Part shown: in pieces, positions 42,936 to 54,400 of the stretch | Position numbering within the stretch: position 1 is the first letter of the stretch | Layout of the letters: every line of letters starts with the position of its first letter | Assembly: GCA_001931905.2 (NCBI GenBank) | Contig: MSJI02000754.1 | Coordinates: forward strand, 1-64,000 | Source of the DNA: Cladosporium sp. IMV 00045 | Lineage: Eukaryota; Ascomycota; Dothideomycetes; Cladosporiales; Cladosporiaceae | Direction of reading: 5' to 3' | DNA length: 64,000 bases | Program-made: the position numbers and the translations under genes | Notes under the pieces: generated by a model | What the model was told of the DNA's origin: nothing | The model's database searches: none | The model's input: only the letters and a program-made list of their open reading frames with translations

Positions 42936-45900
42936 TCAAGCGACCGATTGCGCCTTCGCCATGCTCGCATAGAGCCCGCCCTTTTCCATCAACTCAGCGT
43001 GTGTGCCTGATTCCACAATGGTGCCCATGTCAAACACGATGATGCGATCCATGTGCTGAATACTAGCAAGTCGATGGGCGACTGTGATTGTCGTGCGTCC
43101 CGCTGAGGCTGTAGCCAATGATTCCTGCACCATGCGCTCGCTGTGGGCGTCAAGAGCGCTTGTGGGCTCATCCAGAAGCAATATTTCTGGGTTCCTGATC
43201 ATCGCCCTGGCAATGGCGAGGCGCTGTCGCTGCCCACCAGACAGCTTTGTCACGCCGTTGGAGGCGCAGTCGGTGGTGTAGCCTTCCGGAAGACTCATGA
43301 TGAACTCGTGCAATCCACACCTTTCGCAAACGTTCTCCACGTCTTCTTGAGTCACGTTCTGGTTGCGAGCAGCACCTAACTGGACGTTGTAGGCTATGGA
43401 GCCTGGGAACAATTCCGGCTCCTGCGGCACCAGGCTGATGCGACTGCGCAGTCGTCGGGCATCAACGCTACAGACATCGACGCCGTCAATGAGCACTTGG
43501 CCTTCGGCGGCGTCATAGAAACGTTCAAGCAGAGCGATCGTTGATGACTTGCCTGCGCCAGAAGGTCCCACCAAAGCAACATTTTCGCCATCCTTGACAG
43601 AGAAGGTTACGTTACGCAAAGCTGGTCTGGTTCCGTGAAGCTTGTATTGTAGTGTGACGTTGTCGAGGTGGATCTTTGGTGTTGAAGTGGCGGGCTTTTT
43701 ACCTTCCATAGGCGCGTCGACTGACGATCTCAAGGAACCATCGCCATCTGGCTTGCGCTCATCGTTGAGCCTCAGGATTGTTGGTCGCATATCCAGCATC
43801 ATGCAAATATTCTTGGCGGCAGACTTTGCGCGTGTGATCTCAGGAGTCAGGCTGAATGCTTGGCCAGCTCCTTGGGCCGAGAAGAGAAGGGCAGGCAACA
43901 CGATGAAGAAAGACTTGGGTTCGTAGTACCCCTCGCGTACGTTCTTCGAGCCCCACCAGTAAGCCAGAGCGTATACGAAGTAGGTGATTGCAAACGAGAA
44001 GGCCAGCAACCCATTGGAGGCGAGCGTGAAGCGCAGACCGCTTTTGTATGGAGCTTCAAGCTCCTTTTGATACCTCTGCACAACGTTCTCCTCAAGACCC
44101 AGAATTGCAATGGTACGCATGTTCCTGCAACTCTCTGCAGCGATGCTGGCAGCTTTATTGTATGCGGTGCGGTGGTGCTCTTCGGACTTTGTGAGAATGC
44201 GGAGCCTCAGGTAGCCTGCCGTAACAAGGACCGGAACGCAAGTCATCAACACCACCGCAATACGCCAAGCTACCACCAGAGCAAGGGTCAGACCTCCGAT
44301 CATGGATGTTGCAATCGCGAAGAGGGTACCGGTCACCACGCCAGAAAGCGCCGCGAGATTCCCCGCATCGGAGTTGATACGTGCCATCAAGTCATGGAGG
44401 CCCCTACCAGGCGCCGAGAACCAAGCCATGTCCTGGCGAAGGGTGTTGCGAAGAAGAGCGCGTTGGACACGACCAGTCAGACGAGTGGATGCGATGCCAA
44501 AGGAACTGCCACTGCCGGTGTAACAAGTGAGTGCAATCAACGACAAGATAAAGAAGATCAAGCAGTAGAACTCAATTTCTGATCGCAGACCCGATCCGCC
44601 ACGTGCGTTGTCGTTGAGCAGCTGGATCAGACTACCGAACGCAATGGCCTCGCCGATGATGATAGCACCGCCTACGACAGAGAACGCAAATCCTAGCAGG
44701 AGGATTGGGGCATCAGGCTTGAGCAGGCGAAGGATCTTATGGGCCATTTCGAGACTGCTGGGTTCCTTCTGCTCGGGTTGTGCCTCTTCCAAAGACTCGT
44801 CGAGGAAAGTGCTGGCGGCGTACTCCTCTTCTTCAACACCTTTCTTCTCATCGAGTACTGTTGTTGGTGTCCGTTCTGCCCATGCAGTCGAAGTGCCCTG
44901 GGCCTCGAGCAAACCATTGAAAATTGTCCCTGGGGTGGCCAAGGTAGTCGGTGCTCCAGCCTCTGCCACCTTCCCGTCGCTAACGACCACAATTTGATCC
45001 GCACCGAGCACTGTTGACAAACGGTGGGCAATCATGACGACAGTTGTGCCGGTTGCGGCCACTTTCTTGACCGTCTGTGCAACGAGAGTCTCACTTCTTG
45101 CATCCAGTGCGCTGGTGGGCTCATCTAGGACGAGGATAGCTGGTCTCTTGATCAATGCTCTCGCGAGGCAGATGCGTTGCTTCTGCCCACCGGATAGTTG
45201 AAGACTGTTCCCGATAGTTGTGTGGAGGCCTTGCGGCAAGTTGTCAATGAAGTCGATAGCAGCGGCTTTGACAGCCTCTTTGCATCGCTGCATTTGCTCG
45301 TCGGGATGCAAGTCATGACTTCCAAGACCATGACAGATGTTCTCGTAAATGGTTCCCGAGAAGAGGATAGAGTCCTGCTCGACCACGGAAATCTGTGCGC
45401 GAATTCGATCGACATCCAAGCTCCGCAGTTCATGTTCGCCGATTTTGATGTGACCACGATAGTCGCCATAGATCTTAGTCAGTAGAGAGACCACGGTAGA
45501 CTTGCCACCCCCGGACGTGCCCACAATAGCGTTGAAGCTGCCAGGTCCAAAGCTGAGGCTAAGTCCGCGAAGGATTTTGACCGTCGGACGTGCAGGATAA
45601 GCGAATTCGACATCGGTGAACTGAATTCCCTGTCCATGGATATCGAATTCCTTGTTTGAAGCGCTCGGCTTTTTCGAGCACTGATTTGCCGTTTCGACAA
45701 GGTCTTTGATTTCCTCTCCTGCACTTGCGGCACGTGCAAACATTTCCAGGAAAGGCGCAAACTGCCCAACGACGAACGATGCATCTAGAATCAAGAGACA
45801 CACGGCGTAAACTGTTCCAGCACCACCGTTTTCAGCCATACCGCTGCCCACATAGAAGGCCAAGCCGTTCGCAGCATATGCAACGAAATACATCAAGCCC

Positions 45901-46862
45901 AGAACAGAAGCTGCAACAATGGCTTTGCGAATACCGGCGACGGCAGACTCTTCGAGGTGGCCGGAGTGCTTCTCGCTGATGGTCTCTTCGAAATCAAAGG
46001 CTTGAACAACCTTGACCGATCGAAGCGCGGATTCTAGAACGCCGTTTGCTTGTTCGGTGCAAGCTGACAGACGTTTTGATAGTTTAGACACCCACGTCGA
46101 GCCGGTGGCTACAATGATGATCATTGCAGGAATCACGGCCGCGAGAAGAATACCAGTGAGCTTTGCGTTCAAGATGAATCCGACAACGAAGGCAGCAATG
46201 AAGTAACCAATAGATTGGAGGAAAATGCCAACCTTTTCCGAAGTGCCAACTTGGATGGTCTCAATCTTTGCCGTAAGCAACGAAGTGACATCCAGATCAT
46301 GGGTGTCGTAATATGCCTGATCCAGACTCAAAAGGCACCGGAGTAGCTTTTCACGCAGGTTGATAGCAATCTTCTCTCCAACCCTGCCGAATGCTGACAT
46401 GTAAATTGTCGTAATAACGAAATACGCTGCTGCAACGCCGAGAAGCTGGCCAATCCTCGTTTCCAATTCATCTTCAGGCGGTGGGAATGAGTTGATGATC
46501 TCTCCGAAAATGACGAACATGATGGGAAGTGGTACGCCCGCGGCTACGGCCAATAGAGCACCGACAACCGCAATGACATGTTCCCCCGTCGTTTCCAGGT
46601 TGCGATACAAGCTCAAGAAGGAGCTTTTGAAGGGATTCAACCCAAGTAGTTGCTGGTACACTTGCTTTGTAAGTGTGCCATTGCCAGTCTTCCATTCTCT
46701 CGGGTGGGCTGGGTCTAAAGTCGTATCTGCGATGTTCTGTCGAAGATCTGTCTCCGTGTGGGATGGCCTATGGCTCTGGTCGTCGCCTGCAATTGAGATT
46801 CGCGGCGCAGCCAGTTCCTGAGAGACCCGGACAGGACCACGCCTCGCTGTGTTGGTGGCCAT
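42936..46862 (-). CDS. Full-size ABCB-type ABC transporter in the siderophore cluster
   Basis: An intronless 1,308-residue protein with TMD-NBD-TMD-NBD order. NBD1 has Walker A GTSGGGKST (about residue 448), signature LSGGQKQR (about 553) and Walker B ILVLDEPTSALD. NBD2 has Walker A GPSGAGKSS (about 1097), signature LSGGQRQR (about 1205) and Walker B ILLLDEPTSALD, with H-loops in MIAHRLST and TVAHRLAS. Both ATP sites look intact. The N-terminal about 80 residues are soluble. The family includes multidrug exporters and yeast Ste6-like pumps; homologues of this type are repeatedly found beside ferrichrome NRPS genes. I infer export or intracellular movement of the siderophore or a precursor, across the plasma or vacuolar membrane. 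It shares a 1.5-kb divergent promoter with the NRPS that contains three iron-type GATA elements. Confidence 0.93.
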   Translation of the reverse strand: MATNTARRGPVRVSQELAAPRISIAGDDQSHRPSHTETDLRQNIADTTLDPAHPREWKTGNGTLTKQVYQQLLGLNPFKSSFLSLYRNLETTGEHVIAVVGALLAVAAGVPLPIMFVIFGEIINSFPPPEDELETRIGQLLGVAAAYFVITTIYMSAFGRVGEKIAINLREKLLRCLLSLDQAYYDTHDLDVTSLLTAKIETIQVGTSEKVGIFLQSIGYFIAAFVVGFILNAKLTGILLAAVIPAMIIIVATGSTWVSKLSKRLSACTEQANGVLESALRSVKVVQAFDFEETISEKHSGHLEESAVAGIRKAIVAASVLGLMYFVAYAANGLAFYVGSGMAENGGAGTVYAVCLLILDASFVVGQFAPFLEMFARAASAGEEIKDLVETANQCSKKPSASNKEFDIHGQGIQFTDVEFAYPARPTVKILRGLSLSFGPGSFNAIVGTSGGGKSTVVSLLTKIYGDYRGHIKIGEHELRSLDVDRIRAQISVVEQDSILFSGTIYENICHGLGSHDLHPDEQMQRCKEAVKAAAIDFIDNLPQGLHTTIGNSLQLSGGQKQRICLARALIKRPAILVLDEPTSALDARSETLVAQTVKKVAATGTTVVMIAHRLSTVLGADQIVVVSDGKVAEAGAPTTLATPGTIFNGLLEAQGTSTAWAERTPTTVLDEKKGVEEEEYAASTFLDESLEEAQPEQKEPSSLEMAHKILRLLKPDAPILLLGFAFSVVGGAIIIGEAIAFGSLIQLLNDNARGGSGLRSEIEFYCLIFFILSLIALTCYTGSGSSFGIASTRLTGRVQRALLRNTLRQDMAWFSAPGRGLHDLMARINSDAGNLAALSGVVTGTLFAIATSMIGGLTLALVVAWRIAVVLMTCVPVLVTAGYLRLRILTKSEEHHRTAYNKAASIAAESCRNMRTIAILGLEENVVQRYQKELEAPYKSGLRFTLASNGLLAFSFAITYFVYALAYWWGSKNVREGYYEPKSFFIVLPALLFSAQGAGQAFSLTPEITRAKSAAKNICMMLDMRPTILRLNDERKPDGDGSLRSSVDAPMEGKKPATSTPKIHLDNVTLQYKLHGTRPALRNVTFSVKDGENVALVGPSGAGKSSTIALLERFYDAAEGQVLIDGVDVCSVDARRLRSRISLVPQEPELFPGSIAYNVQLGAARNQNVTQEDVENVCERCGLHEFIMSLPEGYTTDCASNGVTKLSGGQRQRLAIARAMIRNPEILLLDEPTSALDAHSERMVQESLATASAGRTTITVAHRLASIQHMDRIIVFDMGTIVESGTHAELMEKGGLYASMAKAQSVA

Positions 46863-47179
46863 CTTGCGAAAGGACCAAGACGTGGCACGTTGTGGGGTTT
46901 TTGCAACAAAGGATTAAGAAAATACGAGCATTTCTTTTGAGGTGTAGTTGTTTCGTTGATGGCTCGACAATAACCTGCTCGAAGCTAGTAAGACAGCTTG
47001 ACAGTTTTCAGACTACGATTTGCAAAGGTGTAGCAGTGACGGCACAGATCGAAAGGCAGTGCTCCGAGAACGGGGAGCACGGAATAGCCAGAAAACAGTA
47101 CTCAGGTGCTCGCGTTGCTCGGTAGTAGAATTGGCAAAGTGTGGCAGGCAGCATGTCCCCTACTTACTTGACGATCATG

Positions 47180-47194
47180 ATCTGATAATATTGG
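47180..47194. promoter_or_regulatory. Composite iron-type GATA site and CCAAT box
   Basis: ATCTGATAA at 47180-47188 is followed after one base by ATTGG at 47190-47194, a CCAAT box on the minus strand. CCAAT is bound by the Hap complex, which recruits HapX, the activator of siderophore genes under iron starvation. Overlap of a GATA-repressor site with a CCAAT box would allow direct opposition of the two. The site is 318 bp upstream of the ABC start. Confidence 0.5.
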
Positions 47195-47550
47195 ACACGA
47201 CAACCTCCGGGGAGAGCACTCGAACCATTCGTTACATCAGGTCCCACAGCCTTGACCTGCCATGGTGTGCCATGATGGCACGGTACTTAGGCGAAAGTAA
47301 GGGTGCACGGGTGGTTCCTGAAGTCCGCCAAAACGAGGCAGATGGTCCATCCACCATGAGAAACCCCAGAGGAATCCGTGACCCTCGTTGGCTGGGGTCA
47401 AGGACGCCCAATGCTTCGGGTTGCGTAGCGGCTGCTCGGCTGACAGACGGACAGTGAAGAACTTTTCCTTTGGCTCCATTGTGTGTGCCGGTGTTGTGAG
47501 AGTGGAGCTCAACAGGCCGGCCTTGCGCTGAAGCAAGAAAAGATCATCTG

Positions 47551-47603
47551 TAATCTGATGCAACGGTGCATCTGATAAAACTCTGATTAGATGTGCATCT
47601 GAT
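47551..47603 (+). promoter_or_regulatory. Array of CTGAT units including one exact iron-type GATA site
   Basis: Within 53 bp there are four CTGAT units: AATCTGATG, ATCTGATAA (exact site, 47570-47578), CTCTGATTA and ATCTGATTT. GTGCATCTGAT occurs twice in direct orientation, 27 bp apart (47566 and 47593). Confidence 0.5.
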
Positions 47604-48036
47604 TTCGCTACCATGTAGGGAGGCCTAGTTTCCAGCCGAACAGACGCCACAGACGTAGCGGTGAATAGCCGCATGTGCGGGTGGCCCGAATGATAAAGAA
47701 CATGTTTTTAACCAGCAGACGCTATGGTGCTCCTTAAAGAATAGAACAGCGCAGTAAGCCTTGACGTTCCATGCAGGAAAGCTGGTGGTAGCGAGACCCA
47801 CTGCTGCGAGCGTGACTATCCCATCCCATACCCACGCTCACCAAGCATCGTGCCATGTGTTGTCGCCGATCGCGGTTGTAATGCGAACAGTCTGCGTCGT
47901 GGCATTTGCCGGAACCGTGGATTGCCTGTACTGGTGGTACCGAGTCTGTTCATGTCCAGGGATGCGAAAACGTGGAAGTGTTTTGACGCGTCTCGTCAGA
48001 TTTGATGGGGGGTTTCCTCGGGTCAAGCGCCAAATT

Positions 48037-48045
48037 TTATCAGAT
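48037..48045 (-). promoter_or_regulatory. Iron-type GATA element upstream of the NRPS gene
   Basis: TTATCAGAT on the plus strand is ATCTGATAA on the minus strand. It lies 357 bp upstream of the NRPS ATG at 48402. Confidence 0.55.
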
Positions 48046-48340
48046 CGACTTGGCTTAGCATCATCGTCGCTTTGCGCGGGCAGGTGACACACGGCTTTGA
48101 GGCCTGACGGTGTGATAGACTCGTCGTAGACATCCACCTTCGAGCACTAGCGACTTCGGTGGCCGTATAGCCTGCCGACCTCAGTCGTTCCCTGGCGTAG
48201 AGTCAGTGCTTCTCGCCTGATATCCTAGGTACACATACCATCATGTTGTTAGCATCTGTACAACGCCCGCGCCACTACATCTATCCGTTGCGATGAAGAA
48301 CGCGTAAAGGGAGAGGCGACGAATCTTCACACACCTTGTT

Positions 48341-48345
48341 CCAAT
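48341..48345 (+). promoter_or_regulatory. CCAAT box just upstream of the NRPS start
   Basis: CCAAT lies 57 bp before the ATG at 48402. It is a candidate Hap-complex site, but single CCAAT pentamers are common by chance. Confidence 0.3.
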
Positions 48346-48401
48346 CACTCATTCCGTTCCCGACTATACCGGCTTCTACGGTCACAAGACTATTCGACGA
48401 C

Positions 48402-51400
48402 ATGGCTTCACAAATGTCTTTTCTGAATCCCTATCCTCAAAAATTGCCTGGGCCTTCATTGCTGCATGATCTCGTTCAGCAGAATGTTAGCGATGATACG
48501 CCTGCGCTGGACTTTCTGGACGAGAATGGCGAAAGACATACGACCTCTTACCGCACTCTCCATCACAAGTCAAACGTTCTAGCCAGTCACCTACAACAAC
48601 TCCGAAGCAATAGTTCTCTCCCAGGCGGTGAAAGCGAGCGTTTCATTGTTCCGGTCTTCATTGGACAATGTCCAGAGCTTTATATGACTCAGCTCGCTAT
48701 CTTGAAAGCCGGAGGAGCGTTTTGTCCTCTCACATTGGACGTACCTGAAGAACGTCTTCGCTTTATTCTAAAAGACGCATCCGCCACCGTACTTGTGACA
48801 ACGGCAGATCTGAAAGATCGATTACCGCATCTTGAGGATGTCTCGGTGGCAATTCCCGACGAGATCATGCGGGATTCAGACTGCACATCTCTAGCCGTGG
48901 ATATCGACCCAAAATCTCCAGCCTATGTCATGTACACAAGTGGAAGTACTGGTCAGCCGAAAGGTGTGCTTCTATCTCACAGTGCTGCTACACAAGCACT
49001 ACTGGCACACGACCGGCATATCCCAGCCTTTACACGCTTCTTGCAATTTGCAAGCCCAACATTTGATGTCTCTGTCTTCGAGATATTCTTCCCTCTCTTC
49101 AGAGGCCGCACGCTCGTTGTGTGTGAGCGAAAGAGAATGTTGAACGATTTGCCCGCTACCATCAACGAGCTGGATGTAGATGCCGCGGAACTTACACCAT
49201 CTGTGGCAAATAGTCTTCTCTCCGGCCGAGCCAGCGTGCCCGGTCTCAAAGTTCTCCTCACTATTGGCGAGATGTTGAAACAAGCTGTAGTTGAAGACTT
49301 TGGCGGCTCTGCTGATGAGATTGCGGTACTTCATGGCATGTACGGGCCAACAGAAGCAACCATACACTGTACACTTCAACCGAATTTTGGCAAAGACATG
49401 CCAGTCAACAACATCGGGATACCTTTGGATACAGTGTCGGCATTTATTGTTCGCCCTGCCTCCGAGGAGCATCCAAGTCATGTCGTAGAGATATTGCCCA
49501 TTGGAGAGGAGGGAGAACTCGCAGTTGGAGGATACCAACTGGCTGATGGATACCTGAACCGTGACGAGCAAACGAAAGCTGCATTCGTATCTCACTCGGA
49601 ATATGGCCAGCTATATCGAACAGGCGATCGCGCGCGACTTGATTCACAGCAGAGATTGATGTGTCTTGGACGGATTTCTAGCGGGCAAGTCAAGCTTCGT
49701 GGACAGGTAAGCTGAGATCCTACACTCTGAAAATGCATCTTCTAACAACTAGCAGAGGATAGAGCTCGGAGAAATCGAGTACGCAGCATCTAGGACTCCT
49801 GGCTGTCGCGATGTTTCAGTCGATGTCATCTCCGACACACTGGTAGCTTTCTGTGTCTCCAGCTCACCTGATTTAACTGGGCACCATGTTCAAGAAACAT
49901 GCAAGAAGTGGCTATCACCCTACATGGTACCAACGGATGTCTTACTCATGGATACTATGCCCTACCTCGCCTCGGGCAAAATCGATCGGCGAACTTTGCA
50001 GGCCATCCACAAACAATTCAGAGAATCTGAAGATTCAGCAGCTGAAGTGCAAGTAGACGATAGCATCAGACAGCTTGCAAACATCGTCGGCGATGTCTTG
50101 AAGTTGGATGTCTTGCGTCTTCCAACCCTTGCAGCTGCTGGAATCGATTCGCTTTCTTCGATCCGTATCGCTTCCAAGTTGAGAAGCAATGGCTTCGCTC
50201 AAGCCAACGCCCCTGACATCTTAGAAGCACAAAGTCTGGCTGATCTCCAGGCCCGACTCGAGCAACCGGACGCCCTCCATGAAGAGGGAATGGATGTATC
50301 ATTGCTACACGATGACAGTATCAAGCATGTTCTCGAAGCACACGACCTGTTGTCTACTAATATGAACAAGATTCAGGATATCATTGCATGCACCCCAGTT
50401 CAAAGTGCAATGCTCAGCGAGACTGCAAAAGATCCTCGTGCATACTGCAATTGGATCGAATTGGAAGTCGATCTTCATCGAAGTATCGAAGACGTTGAGA
50501 ACGCTGTCCAGGCTCTCACGTCTCACCACGAAATGTTGAGGGCAGGATTTGTGGCACTCCAGCATGTGGGACATCCTCACGCGTCTGTCATCTGGAAGGA
50601 GCAAGTCTTTCCCGCCTTACATCACGTCGAAGAGTTTGACTATGACTTCGAGATCCGTGGCGATTCCCAACTTTTCCAGCCGCGACCTGTGCAGCTTCGA
50701 CGATTAGACCAAGGCATCAGGATACTCTTGCAGCTCCATCATTCGCTCTATGACCAATGGTCGATGGATGTGATTAAGAAAGACTTCGACTTGTTGCTGC
50801 AGGGCAGCGAGTTGTCAACTCAGCCATCTTACGCCGCGATGTCCGCTTTCCACCGTCAGCATGGTCTGAAGGGTGTTTCCGAGGCGGAGGCTGAATTCTG
50901 GCAATCTCATCTACAAGACGCCGCTGTCACACATTTACCACAGCTAAATGGAAAGAAGACTTCACGAGGGCTGCAGCGGTCGTCTTGGCTGCCTCTTGAT
51001 GTATCGTCAGCTTTACTGAAGTCAAAAGCGGCTGAACTGAATGCAAGCGCTCCTGCAATCTTTCAGGCCGCATTTGCTTACCTGCTCGGTCTCTACACCG
51101 GTACTACAGACGTCATGTATGGTACTGTCTTTTCGGGAAGACATGTTCCTGTCGCTGAAGTTGAGCGCATTGTGGGTCCGTGTCTGGCTACTCTACCTGC
51201 TCGTACCGATCTGAAAGGCTCGCGAACTTGCAAAGATCTTGTCCGCACGATCAATGACCAGAACAGATCTGTGCTCAAGCACTCAGTCACTCCACTTGCT
51301 GAAGTCAAGAAAATCGGAAACTTCGCTCCGAATGAAGTACTTTTCGACACCCTTTTCGTTTGGCAAGAGTCAACTTTTGAAAGCCCTCTGCTTGTCAGTG

Positions 51401-54400
51401 AGATCGATTCTGCCGATCATCACGAACTCAATCTGGTGCTCGAAGTCGAGCCTCGCGCAGAGCATGTGGCCATACGGATTACTTACCAAGAAGACCGCAT
51501 CACACCAGAGCAAGTGAATATGCTGTCTGCTCAAATGCAGTGTATTGTGCAGCAGTTTATCAAGAGCCCCGAGACATCGATTCCGTCTCTCTTGGGCTCG
51601 CTGCCAGAACAGCTTTCTGCGATCGACAATCCTCATCCCACGTCTCACCCTCACCAGAAAGGCCTTGTTGCAGTCTTGGAGGAAGTTGCAGATCGAATGC
51701 CATCAGCTCCAGCGCTCATCTTCGGACAATCACTAGCCGAATCTGCAGAGAAGTTTGAAACTTTGAGCTATCGCGAGATACATGCGCAAGCCAACCGATT
51801 AGCACGTCATCTCGTTTCACAGAACGTGCTCCCTGACGATCTAGTCTGTGTCTGCATGGACAAGAGTCTAGATCTGTACGTTGCTATACTTGCTGTTCTG
51901 AAGACCGGCGCCGGCTACCTCCCGATCCTACCGGAGACACCCAAAGATAGAGTAGCCTCTGTTCTTGAGCAGACTTCTGTCAACGCGTTCCTGTGCGATT
52001 CCAGTACGCCGGACGATGTTCGCTCGGTGGCCAACGCAAACATCGTTGATATCACACAAGTTGATGTATCACAGTACTCAGAGGAGAATCTCGCGCTCCC
52101 GTACGATGGCTCTCATGCTGCTTATTCAATCTTTACCAGCGGCAGCACCGGTATACCCAAGGGACTCATTGTTACACAAGACAACTTGCTGGGTAATTTG
52201 TCTACTCTAGCCGAGATATACCCCGTCGAACAAGGCGACAGACTACTCCAAGCGTGCTCTCAAGCATTCGACGTCAGCGTCTTCGAGATCTTTTTCGCTT
52301 TCTTCACAGGGATGCCCCTCTGCTTCGCACGCAAAGATGAGCTTTTCCAGGACATCGAGCACTCTATCCGTGCGCTTAAAGCCACTCACCTGTCTCTTAC
52401 ACCGACCGTTGCTGCACTCGTAGATCCCGGAAACGTACCCTCTGTGCGATTCTTGGTGACTGCTGGTGAAGCAATGACCGACGTGGTTCACCGCAGGTGG
52501 GCAGGCAGGGGTCTTCATCAAGGCTATGGACCGTCTGAAACAACCAACATCTGCACTGTCAACCCACAGATGCCAAGTTCAGATATCATCTCGAACATTG
52601 GACCTACATTCAAGAACACTTCAGCTTTTGTGATCCGTGCAGATGGTCCTTTCGAAATCCTGCCGTTTGGCGCCGTTGGCGAACTCGCTTTTGGTGGTGA
52701 GCAAGTCTTCAGAGGCTATATCGGTCGCGACGAGCTCAATGCCGAGAAAATCATAAATCATCCGTCGTACGGGCGAGTCTATCGCTCAGGTGACATCGGT
52801 AGGATGCTTCCAAATGGCACCATTCTCATCAGCGGACGACTTGACGACCAAGTCAAAGTCAGAGGAAACCGCATCGAGTTGGGTGAGATCAACGCAAGCC
52901 TACTCTCGCAAGCCGGAGTCAACGACTGCACCACCCTGGTCTTTGGTAAAGATGCAGCGTCCCAAATCATTGCCTCGTTCTGGATACCCGATGACGTCCC
53001 CTCGAGCGAATTCAAGGTTGTCAACCCATCGGAAAAGCTGAGGCAGCAGATTTCCCAACTTTACGATCACCTTGAAGGCTCCCTCCCACCTTACATGATT
53101 CCGACCGCAATCATCCCCATGACAACACTGCCGCGTACCACGCAAGGCAAACTGGACAAGCGTCGTCTCGACTCTGTAATCTCAACACTTGACAAGGAAG
53201 CAAGATCGACCTACTTCCGATCGTCTGGAGACACAAAAGACCTTGCAGGGGACTGGACAACCCTTGAACGAGAGCTCGCCTCTGCCCTCGGAAGCGTCAT
53301 GAATCTTTCCCTCGCGGACGTAGGCCGTACTTCATCGTTCTTCGCGCTCGGTTTGAACTCTATCAACGCCATTGCATTCGCGAAGGCTATCGAGAAGTGC
53401 ATCAACCAAAGGGTAGCGGTCGGCACCATCCTCCGTCACTCTAGTATCGCACGCCTTGCTCGCTACATCTCAGAACAACCTGGGACTGACCACCGCAACG
53501 ACCTCGATCTCTCCAAGGCCCTTCCACAGGATATAATCACCGATGTTAAGTCCAAATCTGCGTCCGACTCACATCAGATCACCTCCGTACTTCCTTGTAC
53601 CCCTCTGCAAGAAGCAATGCTGTCCGCAAGTGTTTCTCAGAAGGACAGCGCTTACTCCAATCAAACCACTTTCAAGACCAACGGCGATTTGGCTCAACTC
53701 AAGCAAGTCTTTCAGGACCTGGTGGCTAGACACCCAATTTTGAGGACCAAATTCCACCAAACATCCGATCCTCAGTATCCATTTGTGCAGGCAATCTTCG
53801 ACAACGTCGAACTCCCTTGGACTGATCATTTCCAACCAAGCGAGGCGAACGGCTATCAAAAGGATGCAAAAGACGTTACATTGATGGCTCCATTCCATAT
53901 CATGGCACACACCACTGGAGAGGTCGTTCAGCTCACTCTCCTCATGCATCATGCAATCTACGATGGCACCTCAATGTCTGTTCTTCTGGAGGAAGCCGAG
54001 AGCATGTACCATGGACAAGTCATGTCTCAGGCCCCTGCGCTGGAACCTTTCCTCGCAGAAGTTCAGAATCACTCGAAGCCGTCCGCCATGAGTTACTGGT
54101 CAAAGTATCTTGATCGATTTAATGCAAAGCCGTTCCCTCGCAGGTCCGATGCCTCCACACAACCTTTGCAGAGCCGCTTTGCAGTACCATTGACGACCAC
54201 TGCAAGTGATCTCGATGGCTTCACCAGACGACACAACATCAGTGTAGCAAGTATGTTCCAAGCAGCCTGGGCCAAAGTCCTCACCAAGGCCCAAGGAGCT
54301 GATGACGTCTGCTTCGGTGACGTTGTCAGTGGAAGGACAGTTCCCGTGGCCGGTGTGGACAGGCTTGTTGCGCCTTGTTTCAACACGATCCCTGTTCGTG

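Larger units (their letters stand above)
46863..48401. other. Divergent promoter between the ABC transporter and NRPS genes
   Basis: 1.5 kb without a gene; the frames in it lack support. It holds three exact ATCWGATAA sites, a run of CTGAT units and CCAAT boxes at 47190-47194 (minus strand) and 48341-48345. It is the richest regulatory stretch of the window. Confidence 0.65.

Noticed and set aside
47237..47674. 145-codon minus-strand frame in the ABC/NRPS promoter
   Set aside because: It runs through the GATA-site region, has no ordered segment recognisable as a family and no leader; it looks like a chance frame.
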